A stretch of 5,234 nucleotides of DNA from the NCBI GenBank assembly GCA_007120575.1, contig SKNJ01000229.1, positions 1 to 5,234 on the forward strand, written 5' to 3'. This document shows, piece by piece, positions 1 through 5,234 of this stretch (its first letter is position 1; each line of letters opens with the position of its first letter). The notes under the pieces are model-generated. The model was not told where the DNA came from. It did not search any database and worked only from the letters and a program-made list of their open reading frames with translations. Position numbers and translations under genes: made by a program. Source of the DNA: Thioalkalivibrio sp. GTDB taxonomy: Bacteria; Pseudomonadota; Gammaproteobacteria; Ectothiorhodospirales; Ectothiorhodospiraceae.

Positions 1-3000
1 CGCATCGGCCATTTCTTCGATGCGGATCGTGCCTACGTCTTCCAGTTCCTGGAAGGCGAACGCCTGATGGACAACACCCACGAGTGGTGTGCCACGGGCG
101 TAGAGCCCCAGGTACACCGGATCTCGGAACTCCCGGTGGAGGCCCTGCCCTGGATCACCGAACGCATCCGGCGACGCGAGCCGGTGCATGTCCCCGACGT
201 GGAGGCCCTGCCGCCGGATGCGTCCAGCGAACAGGCCGAGTTCCGCGCCCAGTCCATCCGCTCTCTGCTGGTCCTGCCCCTCCACAGCGAGGACCGGCTG
301 TTCGGTTTCTACGGCCTGGATCTGGTGCGCAGCGCCCACCACTGGAACGACAACGAGATCGGCCTGCTGCAGGTAGTGGCCGAGATCTTCGCCAGTGCCC
401 TGGACCGGCGCCGGACAGAACTGGCGCGCCGCAACCAGCAGCGTCTGCAAGCCATGGTGGCCGACGTCTCCGCGGAGCTGATCAACCTCCCCGAAGAAGG
501 GGTGGATGGCGCCATCGAACGCGCCCTGGAGCGTACCGGAGCGTTCTTCGGCGCCGACCGAAGCTATATCTTCCGCTTCGACGAGGCGTTCGCCACGATG
601 AGCAACACCCACGAATGGTGCAGCGAAGGAGTGGCTCCCCAGCTTGAGCGTGTGCAATCGACGCCCGTGGACACCCACGCCTGGGTAACGAGCAACATTC
701 TGGAGGGCCGGACCATCCACCTTCCGGATGTCGCCGAACTGCCCGACGACCTGCCGGAAAAGGGCGAGTTCAAGCATCAGGAGATCCAGTCCCTGCTGAA
801 CCTGCCCCTGATCAGCGACCAGCGAGTCTACGGCTTTCTGGGCTACGACATGGTGGCTCGCAGGCACGAATGGACCGAAGAGCAGATCGGCGCGCTGAAG
901 CTGGTGGCCGAGATCATCGCCGGCACCTGCGCCCGCCGCCGGGCCGTGGAGGGCCTCAAACAGGCGAAACAGGAGGCCGAGGAAGCCACGCGTTCCAAGA
1001 GCGAGTTCCTGGCCAATATGAGCCACGAGATCCGCACCCCGATGAATGCCGTCATCGGCATGGGCCATCTGCTGGCACGCACCGATCTGGAGGAACAGCA
1101 GCAAGAGTATCTGGAACGCCAGCAGACGGCCGCCAACGGCCTGCTCAGGCTGATCGACGACATCCTCGACTTCTCGAAGATCGAGGCCAACCGCCTGCAG
1201 CTGGAACAGGTCCCCTTCGACCTCGACACCGTCTTCCACAACCTGTCGGCCGTGGTCGGGTCGCGCGCCGAGGACAAGGGCCTGGAGTTCCTGATCTCCT
1301 CTTCCCACGCCGTTCCCCGTGCGCTGGAGGGCGACCCCCTGCGCCTCGGGCAGATCCTCAACAACCTGGCCGGCAACGCGGTCAAGTTCACCGAAAAGGG
1401 GGAAGTGGTGGTGGAGGCCACCCTGGTCGAGGACCACGGGGACGAGGTGGTGCTGCGCTTTTCCGTGCGCGACACCGGTATCGGCCTGACTCCGGAGCAA
1501 CAACAGCGGCTGTTCCGGTCGTTCAGTCAGGCGGATGCATCCACCACCCGCCGGTTCGGCGGCACCGGCCTCGGCCTTGCCATCTCACGCCACCTGGTGG
1601 AGATGATGGGCGGGACTATCGGGGTGCAGAGCGAACCCGAACGAGGCACGGAATTCCATTTCACCGTGCGCCTGGCCCACAGCGGGGACAACGCCCTGCA
1701 ATCCGTCGACCCGCACGCCCTGTATCAACGGCGGGTGCTGGTGGTGGACGACAATACCTCCGCCCGCGAGGTGCTGCGCGCCATGCTCGGCGACTTCGGC
1801 GCGGAGGTCACCGAAGTGGCCGGCGGCCGGGAAGCCCTCGCGGAAATCGATCGCGCGGCGCGCGAGGACGAGTCACCGTACGACATCGTGCTGCTGGACT
1901 GGCGCATGCCGGAGATGGACGGCGTCGAGGTGGCGCACCGCCTGCGCGAGGGCCGCGAACTGCCGGCACCCCCCACGGTGATCATGGTAACCGCCTACGG
2001 TCGCGAAGAGCTGCTCACCCATATCGACCGCGACGAGTTCGACGCGCTGCTGCTCAAACCCTTCACCCCCTCCCGGCTGCACGACACCCTGCTGGAGACC
2101 CTGAGCACCGGCCTCGCGGACGCACCCACTCCCCGAAAAGGCACCACAGTACCGGCGGAGGCCCCTCTGGTCGGCCACGTGCTACTGGTCGAGGACAACC
2201 CGATCAACCAGCAGGTGGCCCGCGAACTGTTGCAGGGTACCGGCGTCACGGTGGAAGTCGCCGGCAACGGGCAGGAGGCCCTGGACCGGCTCGAGGCAGG
2301 CACCTACGACCTCGTGCTGATGGACGTGCAGATGCCCGTAATGGATGGCTACGACGCCACCCGCAATCTGCGCCGCCGGCCCGGCCTGAAGTCGCTGCCG
2401 GTGATCGCCATGACTGCCCACGCCATGTCCGGTGATCGCGAGCGCTGCCTGGATACCGGCATGAACGACTACCTTTCCAAGCCGGTGCAGCCGGATACCC
2501 TCTACGCCATGCTGGCGCACTGGCTGCCCGCGGCGGGGAAAGATGCGGTCACCGCGGCCCCCACGGGGAGCGCGACGGAGTCGGCAACAGCCGCGGAGAG
2601 CACCGCGGAAGACAGCGGCGCTGCCCTGCCCGCGCACCTGCCCGGAGTGGATATCGACGCCGGGATACAACGCCTGGGCGGCAACGCCGAACTCTATCGG
2701 CGCCTGTTGCTGGAATTCCTGCACGACAACCGGGAGGGCGACCGCCGCCTGCGGGAGATGCTGGAATCGGGGGACCTCACCGGTGCGGAGCGGCTCACCC
2801 ACGTGATCAAGGGCACCGCCGCGAACCTGGTGCTCCCCGAGCTTGCCGCGACCGCCGGCGCGCTGAACACCGCGCTGCGCGAGGGCTCCCCCGACACCAC
2901 GACCGCGGATGCGTTCGAAGACGCACTCCGGCGGGTACTCGATGCCCTCACGACCCTGGAAATGCCGCCCGACGCTACCCCACCCGACTCGGCACCGGGC

Positions 3001-3219
3001 ACCACCGCCGATCCCGACCAGGCCCGGACCCTTCTCCGGACCCTGCGTACGCGGCTCGGCGAATTCGACCCCGAGGCCACCGAGCTGCTGCCCGCCCTGC
3101 GCAACGCCCTGGAACCGGATCGGCATCGCCAGTTGGACGCCCTCGGGCAATACCTGGACACCTTCGAGTTCGAACAGGCACTCGAATGCCTCGACCGGAT
3201 CCTCGCCGATGACACCTGA
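1..3219 (+). CDS. Hybrid sensor histidine kinase, GAF-GAF-HisKA-HATPase-REC-REC-HPt (5' end missing)
   Basis: A cytoplasmic-looking multidomain phosphorelay kinase; the frame is open from base 1, so the N-terminus lies outside and the ATG at 67 is internal to the first GAF domain. Counting codons from base 1, the order is: GAF1 (to about 140), GAF2 (about 155-318), a short charged coiled coil (about 313-337), HisKA with [10 protein letters not shown] and phospho-His342, and HATPase with an N-box (N454, N455, N459), DTGIG at 491 and GGTGLGL at 520. REC1 follows (VVDD, acceptor D633 in LLDWRMP, conserved LKP), then REC2 (VEDN, acceptor D775 in LMDVQMP, conserved SKP), an Ala/Thr/Ser/Glu-rich linker, and HPt with H934 in [12 protein letters not shown] final helical tail ends in a FEFEQAL motif. 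No membrane segment is visible in the part shown. All catalytic and phosphotransfer residues are present, so full kinase and relay activity is inferred. The input ligand is unknown. The cyclase gene overlaps its 3' end and is the likely partner. Confidence 0.96.
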   Translation, partial: RIGHFFDADRAYVFQFLEGERLMDNTHEWCATGVEPQVHRISELPVEALPWITERIRRREPVHVPDVEALPPDASSEQAEFRAQSIRSLLVLPLHSEDRLFGFYGLDLVRSAHHWNDNEIGLLQVVAEIFASALDRRRTELARRNQQRLQAMVADVSAELINLPEEGVDGAIERALERTGAFFGADRSYIFRFDEAFATMSNTHEWCSEGVAPQLERVQSTPVDTHAWVTSNILEGRTIHLPDVAELPDDLPEKGEFKHQEIQSLLNLPLISDQRVYGFLGYDMVARRHEWTEEQIGALKLVAEIIAGTCARRRAVEGLKQAKQEAEEATRSKSEFLANMSHEIRTPMNAVIGMGHLLARTDLEEQQQEYLERQQTAANGLLRLIDDILDFSKIEANRLQLEQVPFDLDTVFHNLSAVVGSRAEDKGLEFLISSSHAVPRALEGDPLRLGQILNNLAGNAVKFTEKGEVVVEATLVEDHGDEVVLRFSVRDTGIGLTPEQQQRLFRSFSQADASTTRRFGGTGLGLAISRHLVEMMGGTIGVQSEPERGTEFHFTVRLAHSGDNALQSVDPHALYQRRVLVVDDNTSAREVLRAMLGDFGAEVTEVAGGREALAEIDRAAREDESPYDIVLLDWRMPEMDGVEVAHRLREGRELPAPPTVIMVTAYGREELLTHIDRDEFDALLLKPFTPSRLHDTLLETLSTGLADAPTPRKGTTVPAEAPLVGHVLLVEDNPINQQVARELLQGTGVTVEVAGNGQEALDRLEAGTYDLVLMDVQMPVMDGYDATRNLRRRPGLKSLPVIAMTAHAMSGDRERCLDTGMNDYLSKPVQPDTLYAMLAHWLPAAGKDAVTAAPTGSATESATAAESTAEDSGAALPAHLPGVDIDAGIQRLGGNAELYRRLLLEFLHDNREGDRRLREMLESGDLTGAERLTHVIKGTAANLVLPELAATAGALNTALREGSPDTTTADAFEDALRRVLDALTTLEMPPDATPPDSAPGTTADPDQARTLLRTLRTRLGEFDPEATELLPALRNALEPDRHRQLDALGQYLDTFEFEQALECLDRILADDT

Positions 3220-4150
3220 GCACAACCCCACGACCGCCGACGAACCGCCACGCATCCTCGTGGTCGACGACGAACGCATCAACGTGCAGATGCTCCACGA
3301 GATGCTGCGCAACGAATACCGGGTCAGCGTCGCCCTGGACGGTGAACAGGCGCTCCAGCGCGCCCGCACCGTGCAGCCCGCCCTGATCCTCCTCGACGTG
3401 CAGATGGAGGGCATGGACGGCTACGAGGTCTGCCGCCGTCTGCAGGCGGACGAGACCACGCGTGGCATCCCGGTGATCTTCGTCACCGCCATGGACAGCG
3501 AGGAAGACGAACGCCGCGGACTCGAACTGGGTGCCATGGACTACATCACCAAGCCGTTCCGGCCATCCATCGTGCAGGCGCGCATCCGCAACCACCTGGA
3601 GCTCAAGCGCCAACGCGACCTGCTCAACCGACTCTCCAGCATCGACGGCCTGACCGGCCTGGCCAACCGTCGTCACTTCGAGAGCACCCTGGAACGCGAG
3701 TGGAAGAACGCCACCCGCAGCGAGACGTCGCTGGGACTGGTACTGCTCGACATCGACCACTTCAAGCTCTACAACGACCACTACGGTCATCTCGCCGGTG
3801 ACGAAACGCTGATCACCGTTGCCCGCGCGGTCGCGGATTCGACCCGGCGCCCCACCGACCTGGCCGCCCGCTACGGCGGCGAAGAATTCGTCTGCATCCT
3901 GCCAAACACCGATCTGGACGGGGCTCGCACCACGGGCGAGGCGATTCGCGCAGCGGTACACGAACTCGCCATCCCCAGCGCCGCCGCCCCCACGGGGCGG
4001 GTTACGGTGAGCGTGGGCGCCACCGCACTGCGTCCCGGCCCGGAAGAAACCGGCGCCGCGCTGTTGGTGCACACGGCCGACCAGCTGCTCTACCGTGCCA
4101 AGGAAGCGGGCCGCGACCGGGTAGTGGTCGAGGCGCTCACAACAGCGTAA
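3209..4150 (+). CDS. REC-GGDEF response regulator (diguanylate cyclase, PleD-like)
   Basis: A 313-residue response regulator that should make cyclic-di-GMP from two GTP in the cytoplasm when phosphorylated. The REC domain (about 15-132) has the acidic pair D20/D21, acceptor D63 in [12 protein letters not shown]93 and K115. A helical linker (about 125-143) leads to the GGDEF domain, which opens with [10 protein letters not shown] at 146. Metal and substrate residues D181, N189 and D198 are present, as is the active-site GGEEF at 223-227. An RxxD inhibitory site (R214-D217) precedes it with the usual spacing, so product feedback inhibition is expected. The start chosen is the ATG overlapping the kinase stop (ATGACACCTGA), just ahead of the REC domain; the open frame upstream of it is only a shadow of the kinase. 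Only a weak GGA lies 9 nt upstream, so translation is probably coupled to the kinase gene. The adjacent HPt-bearing kinase is the natural phosphodonor (inferred). Confidence 0.96.
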   Translation: MTPEHNPTTADEPPRILVVDDERINVQMLHEMLRNEYRVSVALDGEQALQRARTVQPALILLDVQMEGMDGYEVCRRLQADETTRGIPVIFVTAMDSEEDERRGLELGAMDYITKPFRPSIVQARIRNHLELKRQRDLLNRLSSIDGLTGLANRRHFESTLEREWKNATRSETSLGLVLLDIDHFKLYNDHYGHLAGDETLITVARAVADSTRRPTDLAARYGGEEFVCILPNTDLDGARTTGEAIRAAVHELAIPSAAAPTGRVTVSVGATALRPGPEETGAALLVHTADQLLYRAKEAGRDRVVVEALTTA

Positions 4151-4197
4151 CTCCCCACGGTGGCGGCACCCCATCCAAGCGTGCACAACCCCAAACA

Positions 4198-4292
4198 CAG
4201 GACACCCATGACCGCCGCGTGGCACGAACGCCTCGCCGATTTATCCCACCATGCGAAGCCTCAGCAACGGTATCTTCGTCAGGTGCGCCGGG
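4198..4292 (+). repeat. Direct repeat copy A, left of the toxin-antitoxin module
   Basis: This 95-bp stretch matches bases 5034-5123 in the same orientation. By eye there are four substitutions plus one variable spot, where copy A has TTATCCCAC and copy B has CCGT (a 5-nt length difference). Both copies begin CAGGACACCCATGA and end GTCAGGTGCGCCGGG, and similarity stops abruptly at both ends. The last 41 bases or so differ at only one position. A lies between two convergent genes. It may be one copy of a dispersed intergenic element, or a duplication left when the toxin-antitoxin segment arrived. No transposase or terminal inverted repeat is associated with it. Confidence 0.85.
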
Positions 4293-4369
4293 CATTACGG
4301 GACGCCTTCGGAAAATCAATCCGCCCCCGTCTCCTCGACGCTTTTCCGGATTCAGCCGGCATTGGTTAA
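4208..4369 (+). CDS. Possible small ORF starting inside repeat copy A (53 aa, doubtful)
   Basis: An ATG preceded by AGGA with 5-nt spacing opens a frame for a 53-residue, Arg-rich, probably helical peptide beginning MTAAWHERLADLSHHAKPQQ and containing RYLRQVRRALRDAFGKS. I recognise no family. The first half lies in the repeat. In copy B the same AGGA-ATG and first 12 codons are kept, but the 5-nt length difference shifts the frame, and the differences in the coding part change amino acids. That argues against protein-level selection. The end overlaps the 3' end of the toxin gene on the other strand by 18 bp. It could be the truncated start of a lost gene carried by the repeat, or chance. Confidence 0.2.
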   Translation: MTAAWHERLADLSHHAKPQQRYLRQVRRALRDAFGKSIRPRLLDAFPDSAGIG

Positions 4370-4645
4370 CCAGTCTTCGTGGCCGTGACGGACGCGGATG
4401 ATGAAGATGTCGCCGCTTTCGTCGATGGTGTAGAGCACGAGGTGCGATTCGATGGGGTGAATCCGGACCGGCGGGATGAGTTCGAGGCGTTCGCGTGCCG
4501 CCAACGGGTTGTCGGCCAGAAACTGAAAGGTATTTTCGAGAAGGCTGTGATACCGCTCGGCCTGCTGCAAGCCGAATTGCCCGGCACCGTCGAGGAAGAT
4601 TGCGATGATGTCCTCTTCGGCCTTGCGGCTCAGGGTATAGGCCAC
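4352..4645 (-). CDS. parE: ParE-family (RelE/ParE superfamily) toxin
   Basis: A 97-residue protein of typical ParE length, read from a GTG start. The N-terminus YTLSRKAEEDIIAIF is the usual opening strand and helix of the family. A middle helical segment follows (QQAERYHSLLENTFQFLADNP), then PVRIHP, SHLVLYTID and a C-terminal IIRVRHGHEDW (residues 82-92), which matches the family's conserved R-H-G-x-E-D-W ending. Known ParE toxins poison DNA gyrase, while relatives of the RelE type cleave mRNA at the ribosome; the sequence alone does not settle which applies. It starts 5 nt after the antitoxin stop, in the usual antitoxin-first order. Its ribosome-binding signal is weak (GGCGG within the last antitoxin codons), which suggests translational coupling. 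An in-frame CTG two codons upstream is a possible alternative start. The reading frame looks intact. Confidence 0.92.
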   Translation of the reverse strand: MAYTLSRKAEEDIIAIFLDGAGQFGLQQAERYHSLLENTFQFLADNPLAARERLELIPPVRIHPIESHLVLYTIDESGDIFIIRVRHGHEDWLTNAG

Positions 4646-4650
4646 GCGGG

Positions 4651-4893
4651 TCAGCCGCCGGTTGCCTTTTTGACGGCCGTGATCTTCAACGCTTCCATGG
4701 AGCGATTCCCCGTGCCGCTTCGGATGCCCTCGGTCGTGAGGGCTTGAAGCCGGGCGATCTTCATCGTGCGTTCATGATCGCGGCGGATCAGGTCGCGCAC
4801 GTAGTCGCTGCTGTTGCTGTAACGGCCGGAGTGGCCCTGTTCTTCGACCCACTGCTTCATGGCGTCGGGCAGGGAGATATTCATCGTGGCCAT
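4651..4893 (-). CDS. parD: ParD/CopG-like ribbon-helix-helix antitoxin
   Basis: An 80-residue antitoxin partner of the downstream ParE. The N-terminal MATMNISLPDAMKQWVEEQ is a ribbon-helix-helix strand and first helix, and YSNSSDYVRDLIRRD is the second helix; together they dimerise and bind DNA. The basic, probably flexible C-terminal half (from about residue 45) would wrap the toxin. The ATG at 4893 was chosen because it sits directly before the RHH strand and has GGAG 6 nt upstream. A longer frame can be opened from a TTG at 4965, but that codon lies in the predicted -35 box and would add 24 residues unlike the family. A further ATG three codons in is also possible. Autoregulation through the upstream palindrome is inferred. 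Confidence 0.9.
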   Translation of the reverse strand: MATMNISLPDAMKQWVEEQGHSGRYSNSSDYVRDLIRRDHERTMKIARLQALTTEGIRSGTGNRSMEALKITAVKKATGG

Positions 4894-4899
4894 GATGGG

Positions 4900-4903
4900 C
4901 TCC
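4900..4903 (-). promoter_or_regulatory. Ribosome binding site of the antitoxin gene
   Basis: GGAG on the minus strand, six bases before the ATG at 4893. This is the clearest Shine-Dalgarno match in the toxin-antitoxin operon, and it supports the short antitoxin start over the upstream TTG. It is stronger than the signal ahead of the toxin, which fits antitoxin being made in excess. Confidence 0.7.
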
Positions 4904-4917
4904 GTGGCAGGATGGCA

Positions 4918-4938
4918 CTTTGGCAATCTTTGCCAAAG
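4918..4938. promoter_or_regulatory. Palindromic operator of the toxin-antitoxin operon
   Basis: A perfect inverted repeat: CTTTGGCAA (4918-4926), a 3-bp TCT centre, then TTGCCAAAG (4930-4938). It overlaps the last two bases of the predicted -10 box and covers the expected transcription start, 25 bp upstream of the antitoxin ATG. Ribbon-helix-helix antitoxins bind such palindromes as dimers of dimers, so this is the likely autorepression site for the ParD-ParE complex. The palindrome is seen directly; its role is inferred. It has no T tract and so is not a terminator. Confidence 0.7.
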
Positions 4939-4965
4939 CATGCCCCGGCTCTCCGAAGGCGTCAA
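4937..4965 (-). promoter_or_regulatory. Predicted sigma70-type promoter of the toxin-antitoxin operon
   Basis: On the minus strand, TTGACG (4965-4960, five of six matches to the -35 consensus) is followed after exactly 17 bp by CATGCT (4942-4937, three of six matches to the -10 consensus, including the key A at position 2 and T at position 6). Transcription would start at about 4930, inside the palindrome. The placement relative to operator and antitoxin supports the call; the -10 match alone is modest. Confidence 0.55.
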
Positions 4966-5033
4966 GGGATTCGGACGAATGGGAACATCCGGAGACTTAT
5001 GGCAATGACGCCGGTCGCTACAAGGAGCAACCT

Positions 5034-5123
5034 CAGGACACCCATGATCGCCGAGTGGCGCGAACGCCTCGCCGATCCGTCATGCGAAGGCTCAGCAACG
5101 GTATCTTCGTCAGGTGCGCCGGG
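5034..5123 (+). repeat. Direct repeat copy B, right of the toxin-antitoxin module
   Basis: This 90-bp partner of the repeat at 4198-4292 has the same orientation and is offset by 836 bp. It keeps the AGGACACCCATG start, the CGAACGCCTCGCCGAT block and the long CTCAGCAACGGTATCTTCG block, but is 5 nt shorter at the variable spot. It begins 69 bp upstream of the antitoxin -35 box. Sequence to its right is unrelated to that right of copy A. The reading frame opened by its ATG (5044) runs on to a stop at 5220 but does not resemble the copy A peptide beyond codon 12, so I do not call a gene. Confidence 0.85.
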
Positions 5124-5192
5124 GAGGTCGGGATCATCACGTTACCGCCGTTTTCGCGGACCACCATTTTCCGCCCGGAGACCAGATCGGCC

Positions 5193-5234
5193 TCAGCCCC
5201 GTTGCACCGCCTTTTCATAGAGTCCGGGAAAGCG
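5193..5234 (-). CDS. Possible 3' end of a gene running in from the right edge (13 codons)
   Basis: The minus strand is open from the window edge and reads RFPGLYEKAVQRG before a TGA at 5195-5193. The residues look like an ordinary protein C-terminus, but thirteen codons are too few to tell a gene end from chance. No terminator follows. If real, the gene would be transcribed in the same direction as the toxin-antitoxin operon and end about 70 bp to the right of repeat copy B. Confidence 0.15.
   Translation of the reverse strand, partial: RFPGLYEKAVQRG

Noticed and set aside
67..3219. ATG at 67 as the true start of the kinase
   Set aside because: The frame is open back to base 1 and the upstream residues ([13 protein letters not shown]) match the corresponding part of the second GAF domain ([12 protein letters not shown]), so the gene begins outside the window.
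2182..3414. Long minus-strand open frames opposite the kinase and cyclase genes (also 843-1475 and 2975-4225)
   Set aside because: They are antisense to well-supported domains, have low-complexity Arg/Ser/Gly-rich translations and no recognisable motif; this is usual in GC-rich coding DNA.
4151..4200. GGTG-GCGG-CACC hairpin just after the cyclase stop as a rho-independent terminator
   Set aside because: The stem is only 4 bp and no run of T follows.
4379..4747. Plus-strand frame of 122 codons over the toxin and antitoxin genes
   Set aside because: It is the antisense shadow of the parE/parD-like genes, which have clear family motifs and a promoter on the other strand.
4198..5123. Direct repeats as integron attC sites, since ParDE modules often sit in integron cassettes
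   Set aside because: I could not find paired RYYYAAC and GTTRRRY core sites or the expected imperfect palindrome in either copy; the GTTAAC at 4365-4370 lies outside the repeat and lacks a counterpart.
5033..5218. Minus-strand 61-codon frame across repeat copy B
   Set aside because: No Shine-Dalgarno sequence before the ATG at 5218, an Arg/Ser-rich second half that is only the repeat read backwards, and no recognisable family.

Overview
The window comes from a high-GC bacterium. The long antisense open frames over the two large genes are side effects of GC-rich codon use. Gene content and protein style (multi-GAF hybrid kinase, REC-GGDEF partner, chromosomal ParDE-type module) suggest a proteobacterium, perhaps a gammaproteobacterium of the Ectothiorhodospiraceae kind. 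That placement is an impression, and nothing here proves it.

Bases 1-4150 (+ strand) hold a two-gene signalling operon. The first gene, cut at the window start, encodes a hybrid histidine kinase ordered GAF-GAF-coiled coil-HisKA-HATPase-REC-REC-HPt-helical tail. The second overlaps it by 11 nt and encodes a REC-GGDEF diguanylate cyclase with intact phosphoacceptor, active site and product-inhibition site. Every phosphotransfer residue of a His-Asp-His-Asp relay is visible. The simplest reading is that a signal sensed by the GAF domains passes through the kinase and its HPt to the cyclase receiver and sets cyclic-di-GMP production.

Bases 4151-4351 are a short spacer between convergent genes and contain copy A of a roughly 90-bp direct repeat. 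No convincing rho-independent terminator is visible there.

Bases 4352-4965 (- strand) hold a compact type II toxin-antitoxin operon: a ParD/CopG-like antitoxin followed after 5 nt by a ParE-family toxin. A sigma70-like promoter and a near-perfect 9+9 bp palindrome sit just upstream of the antitoxin, as expected for autorepression.

Bases 4966-5234 contain no convincing complete gene. They hold copy B of the direct repeat (same orientation, 836 bp from copy A), so the toxin-antitoxin module is bracketed by repeats. At the right edge a short minus-strand frame with a stop could be the 3' end of a gene outside the window.

I see no tRNA, rRNA, CRISPR array, transposase or clearly undescribed system. 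The most interesting feature is the repeat-bracketed toxin-antitoxin cassette next to a phosphorelay/c-di-GMP operon.
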